Positions 16,803-26,000 of a DNA stretch of 64,000 bases are shown piece by piece. The DNA is taken from the NCBI GenBank assembly GCA_017164015.1, contig CP071065.1:2322501-2386500 (forward strand). Direction: 5' to 3'. This DNA is from Nostoc sp. UHCC 0702. GTDB lineage: Bacteria > Cyanobacteriota > Cyanobacteriia > Cyanobacteriales > Nostocaceae. Made by a program: the position numbers and the translations under genes. The first letter of the stretch is position 1. Each line of letters begins with the position of its first letter. The notes beneath the pieces are model-generated. The model was not told where the DNA came from, did not search any database, and worked only from the letters and a program-made list of their open reading frames with translations.

Positions 16803-19800
16803 ATGTTTCAATGTACAGAAATTATGCTGGGACTCTACAAACCACTATTGTGGTTGGCACAGAATCAAATAGGTGTCCCAGATGTATCACCAGCGGAGGC
16901 ATCAGTTCTCACTTCGGGGCCGCGTTTTTTTGTCGCTTTAATCTCCGGGGTGATTCTAGCTTTTGCTTTCCAATTAGTATTAACTAACCTCTCGGTTGCA
17001 GCCGGTATTTCCTACTTGGGGCGTTCATCTGACTCAGATTCAGATAGTGGGGAAGCCGGAAGTTTGGGAGGTACGATTCGCAAAATTGGCACCGCAGTGG
17101 GTATTTGGACATTAGTCACTGTGACGATCGCCTTATTAATCGCTTCTTTCTTGGCAGTAAAATTGAGTTTGGTGATTTTTGACCCCAGGCTGGGAGCGAT
17201 TTTAGGGTTAGTAATTTGGGGTGCTTACTTCTTGCTACTAGTGTTCATCAGTTCCACCACAGTGGGTTCTTTGATTGGTTCGGTAGTGAATACCGCAACC
17301 TCCGGCTTTCAGGCGATTATGGGGACAGCCACGGCTGCACTAGGCGCAAAAGCTGTAAATCAGCAAGTAGTAGCCACCGCTGAAGCCGCCGCCGCCGCTG
17401 TGCGTCGGGAATTAGGTAGTGCTATCGACCCCATAAGTTTGCGGGAGAACATCGAAGATTATCTCGAAAGGGTGCGTCCCCCAGAACTAGACTTATCGAG
17501 AATTCGCGGCGACTTTGAAAGATTACTCAACGATCCCCAACTGCAAGCCATCGCTGATAGTCCAGATCTGCGTAACATTGACCGCCAAAAGTTTATCGAG
17601 TTAGTCAGCAGCCGTACCGACCTTTCTAAACGAGACGTTAGCCGCATCGCCGACACACTATATAACGTTTGGCAGCAGGTAGTAAGTCAGCAAAAACCCA
17701 CCCAAGACCGGTTAGGCGAATTGATTGATTATCTCAAATCACTACCGCCAGGACAAACCAAGACAGATGAACTCAACGCCAAGCTAGAGCGGCTAATTGC
17801 GGAAACTCGTTCCTCCAAAGAAGCAGACCAAAGGGCAACCCAAGAAGCCACACCAGGGCCAATTCAGCGCACACTCCAGCAAGGAATCACCGCCCTGAGT
17901 GGTATTGTATTGGGCAGAACAGACTTGTCAGATTTGGATGTAGAAAAGATATTGCGATCGCTTGCCACCGCCAAAGATAAAGCCACAGAACAAGCAGATA
18001 AACTAGGATTGCCCGTACCATCACAACCCTATAGCCCCATCCGCGCCGATGTGGAAAATTACCTGCACAACACCTTTGCTTGGCAACTGAGTCGAGAAAG
18101 AATTGCCCAAGAATTTCGTGATGTCATCTACGACCCAGCAGCAGACCCAGGTACAGTACGTAGGGAACTAAATCGACTTTCTCGCAACGATTTTGTCAAA
18201 ATCCTCACTGAACGGGGACTATTGACCCAAGCACAAATTCAGCAGATTGCAGACCAATTAGAAGCTGTCCGTCAATCAGTGATAGTAACGGTTACAGCTG
18301 AAGAAGAAAGAGAGATAGTACTCGACCTGCAACGGCGAGTAGAAACTTATCTGCTGGTGAGTGCCAAGACAGATTTAACACCTGAAGGCATTGAACGGGG
18401 TCTTAAACCTTTGTTGGCAGACTCAGACGCAGATTACGAAACTCTCTCACGGCGACTCGCACAATTTGACCGCGAACAATTGCGGAGGATACTGCTACAA
18501 CGTATTGACATTCAGTCATACGAAGCAGAAAGCATTCTCGATGAATTGGAAAAACAGCGCGATCGCGTCTTGATAGAATCTAAAGGATTGGCAGACCAAG
18601 CAAAATATCAAGCAGAAACTCTGTGGTTGAATGTAGAGTCATATCTGCGTAACACTGGCAAAGCAGAATTAAACCCTGATGCCATCCGCGCCGATCTCAA
18701 GAGGTTGCTGGAAGATCCCCAAGCTGGAATTTCGGCAATTGGCACTCGCTTGTCTCGCTTTGACCGCGATACCTTGGTACAATTGTTGAGTCAGCGTCAA
18801 GATTTGAGCGAACACCAAGTTAATCAAATCATCAATACCGTAGAAGAATCTTGGCACAGTGTCCGCCATGCACCCCAAGCTTTAGCAGAGAAAGCTAAGG
18901 AACAATACGACACAGTGACGACAACAATCGCCGATTACTTGCGGAATACTGGCAAGCAAGAACTCAATCCGGAAGGAATTCAACGAGATTTTAACAAACT
19001 GTTTGAAAGCCCGAAAGAAGGAGCTATTGCCCTGCGCCGTCGCTTATCCCAGCTAGACAGGGATACTTTGGTGAAATTGCTCAGTCAACGTCAGGATTTG
19101 AGTGAACAGCAAGTCAATGATATTATTGACTCAGTACAGACTTCGATTCGTGATATTGTGCGTGCGCCGCGTCGCCTCGCCACCCGCACCCAGCAAAGAG
19201 TACAGAACTTCCAAGCTTATTTAGAAGAGTACCTGCGGCAAACTGGCAAAGAAGAACTCAACCCAGAAAGTATTAAGCGTGATGTGCAATTATTGTTGCA
19301 TGATCCGCGAGTCGGGATTGAGAGTTTTAGCGATCGCTTGTCTCAATTTGACCGTTCCACAGTTATCGCTTTGCTGAAAATTCGGGAAGATATTACAGAT
19401 GAAGAAGCAGCAAGAATTGCCGATAATATAATATCGGTACGCGAGCAATTTGTCGAACAAGTACGGAGTATCCAAAGAAAGATTCAAGATGTCGTCGATG
19501 GTGTTTTTGAACGCATCCGCTATTATCTCAACTCCTTGGATCGCCCAGAACTCAACTATGATGGAATTAAGCGGGATGTGCGCCAATTGTTTGACGATCC
19601 CCAAGCTGGATTTGAGTCATTGCGCGATCGCTTGTCTTCTTTTAACCGCGATACCTTAGTGGCAATTATGAGTTCCCGTGAGGATATCTCTGAGGAAGAT
19701 GCCAACCGCATCATTGATCAAGTTGAACGCGCACGTAACACAGTATTGCAACGTGCAGAACGCATACAACACGAAGCACAACGCCGCCTAGAAGAGGTGA

Positions 19801-19934
19801 AACACCAAGCACAGCGGCAAGCAGAAGAAACCCGCAAAGCCGCAGCCACAGCAGCTTGGTGGTTATTCGCTACAGCCATCGTTTCAGCTATTTTCGCCGC
19901 ATTAGGAGGAGCGATCGCTGTTGTTGTGGTGTAG
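16803..19934 (+). CDS. large membrane protein with about seven helical repeats
   Basis: This 1043-residue protein has three or four N-terminal membrane helices (about 35-165), an Ala-rich stretch, then about seven repeats of about 77 residues separated by variable linkers. Each runs: V-E-x-Y-L-R-N-T-G-K-x-E-L-N-P-x-x-I, an acidic/basic helix with L-L-x-D-P, R-L-S-x-F-D-R-D-T-L, and R-x-D-I-S-E-x-x-x-x-x-I-I. A charged coiled coil (about 985-1015, QHEAQRRLEEVKHQAQ) and one C-terminal helix (WWLFATAIVSAIFAALGG) close it. It thus seems anchored at both ends with a long helical middle. Known relatives in cyanobacteria are uncharacterised as far as I know. An AGAAGGAA site precedes the start and a clear terminator follows. 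Confidence 0.8.
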   Translation: MFQCTEIMLGLYKPLLWLAQNQIGVPDVSPAEASVLTSGPRFFVALISGVILAFAFQLVLTNLSVAAGISYLGRSSDSDSDSGEAGSLGGTIRKIGTAVGIWTLVTVTIALLIASFLAVKLSLVIFDPRLGAILGLVIWGAYFLLLVFISSTTVGSLIGSVVNTATSGFQAIMGTATAALGAKAVNQQVVATAEAAAAAVRRELGSAIDPISLRENIEDYLERVRPPELDLSRIRGDFERLLNDPQLQAIADSPDLRNIDRQKFIELVSSRTDLSKRDVSRIADTLYNVWQQVVSQQKPTQDRLGELIDYLKSLPPGQTKTDELNAKLERLIAETRSSKEADQRATQEATPGPIQRTLQQGITALSGIVLGRTDLSDLDVEKILRSLATAKDKATEQADKLGLPVPSQPYSPIRADVENYLHNTFAWQLSRERIAQEFRDVIYDPAADPGTVRRELNRLSRNDFVKILTERGLLTQAQIQQIADQLEAVRQSVIVTVTAEEEREIVLDLQRRVETYLLVSAKTDLTPEGIERGLKPLLADSDADYETLSRRLAQFDREQLRRILLQRIDIQSYEAESILDELEKQRDRVLIESKGLADQAKYQAETLWLNVESYLRNTGKAELNPDAIRADLKRLLEDPQAGISAIGTRLSRFDRDTLVQLLSQRQDLSEHQVNQIINTVEESWHSVRHAPQALAEKAKEQYDTVTTTIADYLRNTGKQELNPEGIQRDFNKLFESPKEGAIALRRRLSQLDRDTLVKLLSQRQDLSEQQVNDIIDSVQTSIRDIVRAPRRLATRTQQRVQNFQAYLEEYLRQTGKEELNPESIKRDVQLLLHDPRVGIESFSDRLSQFDRSTVIALLKIREDITDEEAARIADNIISVREQFVEQVRSIQRKIQDVVDGVFERIRYYLNSLDRPELNYDGIKRDVRQLFDDPQAGFESLRDRLSSFNRDTLVAIMSSREDISEEDANRIIDQVERARNTVLQRAERIQHEAQRRLEEVKHQAQRQAEETRKAAATAAWWLFATAIVSAIFAALGGAIAVVVV

Positions 19935-19964
19935 GTTGATAAGTTGTCTTTGCTAACTATTCTC

Positions 19965-19992
19965 AGCCTCCTAACTCTTAGGAGGCTTTTTT
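19965..19992 (+). terminator. intrinsic terminator
   Basis: The stem AGCCTCCTA / TAGGAGGCT with a short loop is followed by six T residues, about 30 bp after the stop of the repeat protein. Confidence 0.9.
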
Positions 19993-20056
19993 GTGTTATG
20001 GCAAAGTGCTGAGTGCTGAGTAGAAACCCACACGAAAAAAATATGACACTTGCATA

Positions 20057-20226
20057 ATATCATGTTCGTTTAAACACTTATGATATCTGTGGAGGTCGGT
20101 AATTGGGAATTGGTAATTGGGAATTGGTAATTGGTTTTCAGTATTACCCATTACCCATTACCCATTACCTATTACCTATTACCAAGCAAACCGACTATAT
20201 CGTAAGTAATTAGCCGAACTTGATAT
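20057..20226. mobile_element. palindromic element A, copy 1
   Basis: The ends are ATATCATGTTCG and CGAACTTGATAT. About 47 bp at each side form an imperfect inverted repeat (ACACTTATGATAT / ATATCGTAAGTAAT). The middle is GGTAATTGGGAATTGG repeats facing ATTACCCATTACCC, so the whole unit can fold into one hairpin. It has no ORF. Confidence 0.8.
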
Positions 20227-20293
20227 CAAACTAAAACTTTGGGCTATTTCTAATAGTTACTCTCAGTTGATTTTCTTATTGCAAAAGAAGTTT

Positions 20294-21889
20294 CTACTTT
20301 TTGCTTAGTCGCCATAGCCAGATATTATTGGATTGATAAACAGGTTTTATCTGGTAACCAACCCTTTTCTCTAGTCCCTCTCGTAAATCTTGAGAAGGTT
20401 TATATAAAAAGTAATCGCTAAAACCTTGAGGAATATTAGGTAATTCTTGTTGGCGAACCAACTGAAATTTTACATTAGGTTTGAGACTATAGCTTAATGG
20501 AACAAGATCGCTCCATTTTGCATCGCTAATAATTAGAGGTTGCTCGGTTTGGTTGACGACAGGAATAATAGCAGGGATTTGTCCAATTTTAGAAGGGCCA
20601 TTATTCCACCAAACTTGTGCTGGAGAAATGACAGTATAAGACGCAATTCCTAATGAAAATAACACAACAATAAGGAGTCGCCATAATTTTTGTTGCCAGA
20701 GTTGAATCCAATGAGATGTTACTTGAGTTGCTAGTAAATAAGCGACAGAGATTTGAAGACCTATATAAGAGGGTATGAGATATCTAGTAATTCCAGAGCG
20801 CCTCCCACCTAAAATTAAATCTAATAGTATTAATGGTAGTACTGACGTGACGATTAAACTTAAAATAAATAACCAAGTTTCTTTAGCAGTATGGCGACAT
20901 AGATAATAAACTGCATAGAAAGTCAAAGCGACGAATGCTATTACTGGAATAATATAAGGAAAAGGATTAGTATAAGTAAAATTGAATTTATTTGCGAGAT
21001 CGAGAAAGAGCCTAGCAATATGATTCAACCAGGAAAAAACTAACTCAGGAATTCCATATTTAAAACTATATTTGATCCAGTTTGTAGTTTGACGAGCCTT
21101 ATCTGCACTCAAAATTATCAAAATCATCCAGGGAAAAAACGCTAGAGTGCCAACTGCAAAAGATAATAGATAGTTCTTAACAGTTTTATTAAATTGGAAT
21201 TTTTCAATAGCAATCATGTAGATGCCGTGTCCAAACGTCACTAAGAAAAAAAGAGGCAAAGTGTATAATCCTAAAGCTACCGTGATACTATAAAGCACCC
21301 AACTAAATTTATTATTAATTCGCCTTGCTCGCAGGAATACTACACTAGATAGTACGGTAATGAGTCCCCATAAACTATACTGTCGTGCTGCCTGCGCGTA
21401 TAGTAAATGAAAGGGCGAGAGAGCTATTAATGCCATCGCCATCCATCCGACGAGCGGGGACTCAAATAATTCTCTGCATAACCAGTAAATGACAGCAATA
21501 GTCAGTATATTAAAGACAGCAGATAAACTTCTCGTAACTAGTACTGAATTTCCAAATAACTGTACCCAGAATCGCGTTAAAAGAAAATAAAGGGGCGGAA
21601 GTTGAGGTTCTTCGGTTGCTAGACCTTTAATAGTATCAAAAGTAGTTCTTTCAGGATTAGGAAACTGATAGCTTTGTATATCTTTAAAACTAACTATGTG
21701 AGTGTATAGTTGCTTTTCAAACTCTTCTGATGTGTATCCCGAAACTCGCAATGATGTAAAAACTTCATCATCCCAATAAATTTTTTTATCTAAATATATA
21801 AATCTAAAAAATATTCCTATTATTAATATTATTACTAATAATATTTTAATCCTTGAAAACCTAATTGTTCTTTGTATTGTTGTTTGCAT
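20294..21889 (-). CDS. membrane glycosyltransferase, GT39/ArnT-PMT-like
   Basis: This 531-residue protein has about 11-12 membrane helices. The first extracytoplasmic loop carries YWDDEVFTSLRVSG, the acidic-pair (D-E) motif of GT-C enzymes that use polyprenyl-phosphate sugars. It is followed by the region TEEPQLPPLYFLLTRFWVQLFGNS, typical of GT39 'dolichyl-phosphate-mannose/undecaprenyl' transferases. It would add sugars to lipids or proteins on the outer face of the inner membrane; the acceptor is unknown. It stands alone, AT-rich at the 5' end. The start ATG 21889 has only a weak ribosome site. Confidence 0.85.
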   Translation of the reverse strand: MQTTIQRTIRFSRIKILLVIILIIGIFFRFIYLDKKIYWDDEVFTSLRVSGYTSEEFEKQLYTHIVSFKDIQSYQFPNPERTTFDTIKGLATEEPQLPPLYFLLTRFWVQLFGNSVLVTRSLSAVFNILTIAVIYWLCRELFESPLVGWMAMALIALSPFHLLYAQAARQYSLWGLITVLSSVVFLRARRINNKFSWVLYSITVALGLYTLPLFFLVTFGHGIYMIAIEKFQFNKTVKNYLLSFAVGTLAFFPWMILIILSADKARQTTNWIKYSFKYGIPELVFSWLNHIARLFLDLANKFNFTYTNPFPYIIPVIAFVALTFYAVYYLCRHTAKETWLFILSLIVTSVLPLILLDLILGGRRSGITRYLIPSYIGLQISVAYLLATQVTSHWIQLWQQKLWRLLIVVLFSLGIASYTVISPAQVWWNNGPSKIGQIPAIIPVVNQTEQPLIISDAKWSDLVPLSYSLKPNVKFQLVRQQELPNIPQGFSDYFLYKPSQDLREGLEKRVGYQIKPVYQSNNIWLWRLSKK

Positions 21890-22027
21890 AATTTTGCATA
21901 CTAATTAAAAATTTGAACTTCTTTAATTCAGCATTTACATAATTTAAAACTCTAATTTTAGATAGCAATAAAACTATATTATTTTTCTTGACATTCCACA
22001 GAGCGATCGCTTGGTGTAAACACAAAA

Positions 22028-22591
22028 TCACGGGAATGGCAATTTTGAGTGATTCTCACTATCGTTATTGTACCATTTTGGCGATCGCGCATTTTCTCCT
22101 AACTTTACAGCTAAAGCCGTTTTGCCAATACCGCCCATCCCTGTAATCGCAATCAGGCGTATTCCTCCCTCAATAGCTTGGCCCAGTCTCAGCAGTTCCT
22201 CACGTCGCCCAAAAAATAAGGGAATGTTGGGGATTTGGTTTGTACTAGCTGTGGACGAATTGAGGGGACGTTCCACTAAGTCTTGCCAATTTAAACCCAA
22301 AACCTGACAAAACACTTGAAATACTAAGCTATCAATGGCATCACCTTTGAGGAAACGTTTCCATGTCGATAAAGATACCCCTGCGCCCACGATCGCACAA
22401 TTCACTACTACAACTGATTCCTTGGTTAATTGAGCATCACGTCGTAAATGTAGACTATTGTCAACATAAGCATCCACAATCTTGATGTTGACGATTATCA
22501 ACATCAAGATTGTCCAGAAAACCCCAATGCCAGAGAATCTACCTAATGATGCGAATGAAACGGCTATAATCACTAATATCGACGCTTTCAC
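22028..22591 (-). pseudogene. truncated NB-ARC (STAND) protein
   Basis: The frame holds an HTH-like N-terminal module (SLSTWKRFLKGDAIDSLVF...CQVLGLNWQDLVERP) and the start of an NB-ARC domain (LFFGRREELLRLGQAI...ITGMGGIGKTALAVKLGE), then ends 18 codons later. The rest of the NTPase and any repeat domain are missing. The first about 45 residues (hydrophobic, crossing a 16-bp palindrome at 22476-22513) do not look like the usual start of this family, so both ends are altered. Confidence 0.7.
22476..22513. repeat. 16-bp perfect hairpin
   Basis: The arms ACAATCTTGATGTTGA and its complement TCAACATCAAGATTGT enclose a loop of about 5 nt. It sits at the junction where the truncated NB-ARC frame and the small opposite-strand gene overlap. 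Confidence 0.8.
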
Positions 22592-22616
22592 AATTTCAGG
22601 TAAATCAGTAAACCGG

Positions 22617-22772
22617 ATGATTTTGATTGGTGCGCCCGAATGGGTAAAAGGCGTGACTTACAGGTTACATAGTTTGGGTTTCGCTGATTTAGCACAATGG
22701 AGTCGATTGATGCCAACTCGCAACTCAAAACAGATGATTACTGTCTTGCAACGTCCGAGAGTGCAAGAATAA
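22617..22772 (+). CDS. small hypothetical protein or gene remnant
   Basis: These 51 codons read MILIGAPEWVKGVTYRLHSL, then GFADLAQWSRLMPTRNSKQM and a short basic tail. The composition looks coding (varied, with conserved-looking G-x-P-E-W and L-x-P-T motifs), and the opposite frame has little support here. Upstream codons (ISGKSVNR) are also open, so this could be the tail of a longer gene cut by the rearrangement at 22476-22600. The family is not identified. Confidence 0.4.
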   Translation: MILIGAPEWVKGVTYRLHSLGFADLAQWSRLMPTRNSKQMITVLQRPRVQE

Positions 22773-23041
22773 GTCTGCTCACAAAAGCGATCGCTTTTGT
22801 GAGTACAGCTTTCTCTAAATTTGTGACAAAGTAAAAGAGAGTGGGGAACTCGGAACCCCCAAGGTAAATGTAAATATCTCTCTCAAAATTGATAAATATT
22901 GATATTTGTTAATTAACATTAACCCACAAAAGATGTATCCTTTAAGATGCATTTAAGCTCAAAATTAATATTATTTTTGATTGTCAATTTATGTTTTCGC
23001 TCGTTCTTTGTTAAAATACTAACCTCCAAAAAGCTGTTCAT

Positions 23042-26000
23042 ATGAAGATTTTAGTTGTAGAGGATGACGAGTTAAATGCTTATGCCCTGACCGCTGTTCT
23101 CAATAATCAAAATTATGCTGTTGAAGTTGCCACCGATGGCGATGCTGCTTGGGATTTAATCGAAACTTATGACTATGATTTAATACTCCTAGATGTGATG
23201 CTGCCTGGACTAGATGGCATCAGCCTTTGTCGTCAAATCCGCTCTCGTGGTCTGCAAACGCCCATTCTATTATTGACAGGATGTGATAGCAGTCATGAAA
23301 AAGCGATCGGGTTAGATGCAGGTGCAGATGACTATGTGGTTAAACCTTTTGAACAAGAAGAATTGGTTGCGCGTGTCAGGGCTTTATTGCGTCGCGGGAG
23401 AACTACATCACAACCAGTACTAGAGTGGGGGAATTTACAGCTTGACCCTAGCTGTTGTGAAGTCACTTACAACCAAGATTTGCTGTCATTAACCCCGAAA
23501 GAATATGCGCTTTTGGAGTTGTTTTTGCGAAACAGTCGCCGGGTGTTTAGTTGCAGCATGATTTTAGAACATCTCTGGTCTTATGAAGACACTCCCGGAG
23601 AAGAAGCTGTTCGCACCCATATCAAAGGATTACGGCAGAAATTAAAATCTGTGGGAGCGCCCAATGATTTAATTGAGACAGTTTATGGTACAGGTTATCG
23701 TCTCAAACCGCAGTCAGAGGAAACAGCAGACAAAAAGCAGGAGACAGGAGCCACAAAGCAGAAGCAAACATTAGATGCAATAACCCAAATTTGGCAGCGA
23801 TTTAGTGGGCGGGTAGATGAGCAGGTGAAGGTGCTGGAGGAAGCAGCAACTTTAACTAAGAAGGCTTTCAATTCAGACTTGAAAGCGCAAGCCCTACGAG
23901 AAGCCCATACCTTAGCAGGGTCATTAGGCACTTTTGGTTTACCTGAAGGTTCAAAGCTAGCACGCAAAATTGAGCAACTGCTGAAATCTAGTAAAACCTT
24001 GACGCCATCTGAAACAGCCAACTTCCAAAAATGGGTGAAGCAACTGCGTCAAGAAATTAAGGCAAAAGATAAACAAACAGCATCTCCACCAGCAACCGCC
24101 GATGAATTGCCTTTAGTATTGGTAGTTGACCGCAACCCAATTTTAACTGAACAACTCACACAAGAATCTGCTAAATGGGGATTCAAAGTTAATCTTGCAA
24201 CCAATTTGGATGCAGCCAGAAATCTCCTCTACAGAGAGCATCCCCATGTAGTGCTACTTGACCCCAGCTTTTCGCTTCATCAAGAAGATAGCTTTAGCTT
24301 GTTGGCAGAACTTGCCCAACGTAAACCGCCTGTGCCTGTGCTTGTTTTTACCGAGCAAACAGATTTTACCAGCCGCTTGCAACTAGCTCGTCAAGGCGGA
24401 CATACATTTTTGCAAAAGCCGATGCCCACTGCACAGGTGGTAGAAGCGATCGCTCAACTTTTGCAACAAGCACCTGATGCAGAAGCCAAAATCCTAGCTG
24501 TAGACGATGATCCGCAAATTCTCGCTTTATTGCAGACATTACTCAGCCCTTGGGGACTCAAAGCGATCGCCCTCAACGACCCACGCCAGTTTTGGGAAAC
24601 TTTAGAAACCGTTGCCCCAGATTTATTAATTTTGGATGTGGAAATGCCTGATACAAACGGTATCGAACTTTGCCAAGTAGTACGCAATGACCCCCGCTGG
24701 AGTGAGTTGCCTATCCTATTTCTCACAGTTCACAGCGATGCCGAAATGGTGAATCAGGTCTTTAGCGTCGGTGCTGATGACTTTGTGAGCAAACCCATCG
24801 TCGGCCCAGAATTAGTGACCCGAATTATCAACCGCTTAGAGCGAATGAAACTGCGGCGGCGCTTAGCCCAGGGGGGGAGCAGGGGAGCAGGGGAGCAGGG
24901 GGGCAGGGGGGCTCTTGAGCAGGGGAGCAGGGGGGCAGGGGGGCTTGAGCAGGGAGGGGAAGAAATTTCCCCCTCATCCCCCTCATCCCCCTCATCCCCC
25001 TCATCCCCCTCATCCCCCTCATCCCCCTCATCCCCCTCATCCCCCTCATCCCCCTCATCCCCCTCATCTCCCTCATCTCCCTCATCCCCCTCATCCCCCT
25101 CATCCCCCTCATCCCCCTCATCCCCCTCATCCCCCTTTACCCCCGATTGGCATACCATCTTTGATGCGGAACCTGAGTGTGTCAAAATAATTGCAGCCGA
25201 TGGTACTTTGTTGGCAATGAATCCAGCAGGGCTGGCGATGATTGAGGTAGATAGCGCCCAAGAAGTGATTGGCAAATCAGTGTATCCTCTGATTGCCCCA
25301 GAAGACAAAGATACATTTCGCACAATGAACGAAATTGTCTGTCAGGGCAGTAAGGCCACTATGCAGTTTGAGATCATTAGTTACCGGGGTAATCGCCTAT
25401 GGTTGGAAACTCATGCTGTACCTCTGTGGAATGAACAAGACGGCAGTTGGCTACAGTTAGCTATTACACGGAATATCACTCAGCATAAACAGGCAGAGGC
25501 AGAACTACGGCGGGTTAATCGCAGACTTCAGACTTTAAGTAATTGCAATCAGGTAATCGTTCGTGGCAAGGTTGAGTCTGATTTGCTGGAAAATATTTGT
25601 CAAATTCTGGTGAACATTGGTGGTTATCGGCTGGCGTGGGTTGGATTTGCCCAAAATGATGCCGAGAAAAATATCCGCGTAGTTGCCCAAGCAGGCTATG
25701 AAGATGCATACTTGCAATCACGACATCTCACTTGGTCAAATACAGTTCGTGGACAAAACCCAACAGGAACAGCGATTCGCACAGGTGAAACATCTATTGT
25801 GCAGAACATTTTCACTGATCGCAAATATGAAATTTGGCAGTCTCAGGCGAACTCCCAAGGCTATGGATCATTTATTGCCTTACCTTTAAAAGATAACGGT
25901 GAAGCTTTTGGGGCGTTGAATATATACGCCACCGAAGTAGATGCTTTTGATGTTCATGAGGTGAAACTTTTAGAAGAATTAGCCGAAGACTTAGCCTATG

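Noticed and set aside
24828..25323. Opposite-strand and alternative-frame ORFs over the kinase repeat ([21 protein letters not shown] patterns)
   Set aside because: Artefacts of a 9-bp repeat that is open in every frame. The kinase frame continues into real domains on both sides.
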